Translations under genes and position numbers: made by a program | Part shown: piece by piece, positions 13,947 to 14,480 of the stretch | Layout: every line of letters begins with the position of its first letter | Numbering within the stretch: position 1 is the first letter of the stretch | The notes under the pieces: model-generated | The model's input: only the letters and a program-made list of their open reading frames with translations | What the model was told of the DNA's origin: nothing | Databases searched by the model: none | Origin: an uncultured Collinsella sp. | Lineage (GTDB): Bacteria; Actinomycetota; Coriobacteriia; Coriobacteriales; Coriobacteriaceae | Direction of reading: 5' to 3' | Length of the DNA: 14,480 nt | NCBI GenBank assembly: GCA_900554465.1 | Contig: USHF01000017.1 | Coordinates: 1 to 14,480 of the forward strand

Positions 13947-14431
13947 TTAGTCCCCGTTGGCTTGGTTTTTGCCGGTGGCGTAGTCAATCTGCACATGCGG
14001 TTGCAGGTTATAACAGTACACGTGGAAGCACAGCGTCTTGCCGTGATCCTCGACCGATTGGGCCTCAAGGCGCACGCCGCGGCAGAGAAGTTCCTCTTCG
14101 TTGTACATGGGCGTGACGCGGTAGAGCACATGGTTGCCAGTGTCGCGGATGTAGCCGAGGATCTGCTCTTCAAACGGCAGCATGCCCGTTTCGTTGAGAT
14201 AGCGCGTGCCGGTGAGGAGATTCTTACGATTGGCGTTCTCGCCGCAGAGCGACCAGGCGATGAGGTGGCAGCGGTTGTAGAGGCTTTGACCCGGAATAAA
14301 GTCGTAGCGCTGCTGGTGCCAACCGGCGGGATGGATACGCGAGATATCGCCGCGCTTGCCCTGACCGAGCGATTCGGGTCCTATGCAGGCGAGTGCTTTG
14401 CGGGTACGGCCCAGGCTGTCGAGTTTAGAGA
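13947..14431 (-). CDS. DNA/RNA non-specific endonuclease, EndA-like (N-terminus missing at contig end)
   Basis: C-terminal 160 residues of a beta-beta-alpha metal nuclease of the DNA-entry/EndA (Endonuclea_NS_2) type; the reading frame runs from the contig end to a TAA at 13947-13949. Hallmarks are LGRTRKALACIG, DISRIHPAGWHQQRYDF, YNRCHLIAWSLCGENANRKNLLTGTRYLN, a GMLPFEE segment, HVLYRVTP and QPHVQIDYATG. The His of NRCHLIA is the expected general base, and the Asn of ENANRKN the expected metal ligand. Such proteins are usually secreted or membrane-anchored and used in DNA uptake or degradation of extracellular DNA. The signal region would lie beyond the end, so location cannot be judged. The frame continues into adapter bases after 14431, which are not part of the gene. 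Confidence 0.87.
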
Positions 14432-14480
14432 CTGTCTCTTATACACATCTGACGCTGCCGACGACTCCTTACGTGTAGAT
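14432..14480. other. Illumina Nextera adapter left on the contig end (artefact)
   Basis: 14432-14450 is CTGTCTCTTATACACATCT, the 19-bp Tn5 mosaic end. 14451-14464, GACGCTGCCGACGA, completes the reverse complement of the Nextera read-1 sequence. 14465-14472, CTCCTTAC, matches the reverse complement of the i5 index GTAAGGAG. 14473-14480, GTGTAGAT, is the beginning of the P5 reverse complement. This is synthetic sequence and not genome. Confidence 0.98.

Noticed and set aside
13744..14116. Short plus-strand open frames between gntR and the contig end
   Set aside because: They overlap the nuclease gene on the other strand and its terminator, and show no ribosome site or homology.
14432..14450. 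Tn5/IS50 mosaic end as a natural transposon end
   Set aside because: It is immediately followed by the remaining Nextera adapter, an i5 index and P5 bases, so it is synthetic.

Overview
The window looks like a piece of a high-GC actinomycete genome, most likely a gut Coriobacteriia (Collinsella-like). This rests on GC-rich codon use, good Shine-Dalgarno sites and an anaerobe-style gene set with PTS sugar uptake. It is an inference from style and was not tested by a search. The last 49 bases (14432-14480) are not genomic: they read as a Nextera transposon end, i5 index and P5 start, so the real contig ends at 14431.

Layout. Positions 1-1174 (minus strand) hold most of an RlmD/TrmA-family 23S rRNA uracil methyltransferase, cut by the left edge. 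A divergent intergenic region carries a 139-bp element with 36-bp inverted arms, then a strong promoter overlapped by repeated TAAAGTG half-sites. Positions 1514-3784 form a tightly coupled polar amino acid ABC importer (lipoprotein, permease, ATPase) ending in an intrinsic terminator. Positions 4095-6170 encode an EF-G-like GTPase with altered GTPase motifs, followed by two tandem terminators.

Positions 6300-13670 form a carbohydrate locus. A HAD phosphatase/phosphoglucomutase-like gene (6347-7003) has its own promoter and terminator. It is followed by an apparent operon: class II ketose-bisphosphate aldolase, FGGY (xylulokinase-like) kinase, glucitol-type PTS EIIC, EIIBC, GutM-like protein, EIIA, and a diverged archaeal-type triosephosphate isomerase homologue. 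A convergent GntR/UTRA regulator closes the locus. Three copies of a 20-bp palindrome (half-site GTATATAGAC / GTCTATATAC) lie only in front of the HAD gene and the aldolase gene. They make one regulon of the two transcripts, and the GntR protein is the obvious candidate reader.

The locus has no visible polyol-phosphate dehydrogenase, although it has sorbitol-type PTS uptake. It does have a kinase, an aldolase and a TIM-like isomerase. A plausible reading is PTS uptake of a polyol or ketose, oxidation by an enzyme encoded elsewhere, a second phosphorylation, aldol cleavage, and isomerisation of the aldehyde product. The substrate is unknown, and this is the most interesting system here. The right end (13947-14431, minus strand) is the C-terminal part of an EndA-like DNA/RNA non-specific nuclease, truncated by the contig end.
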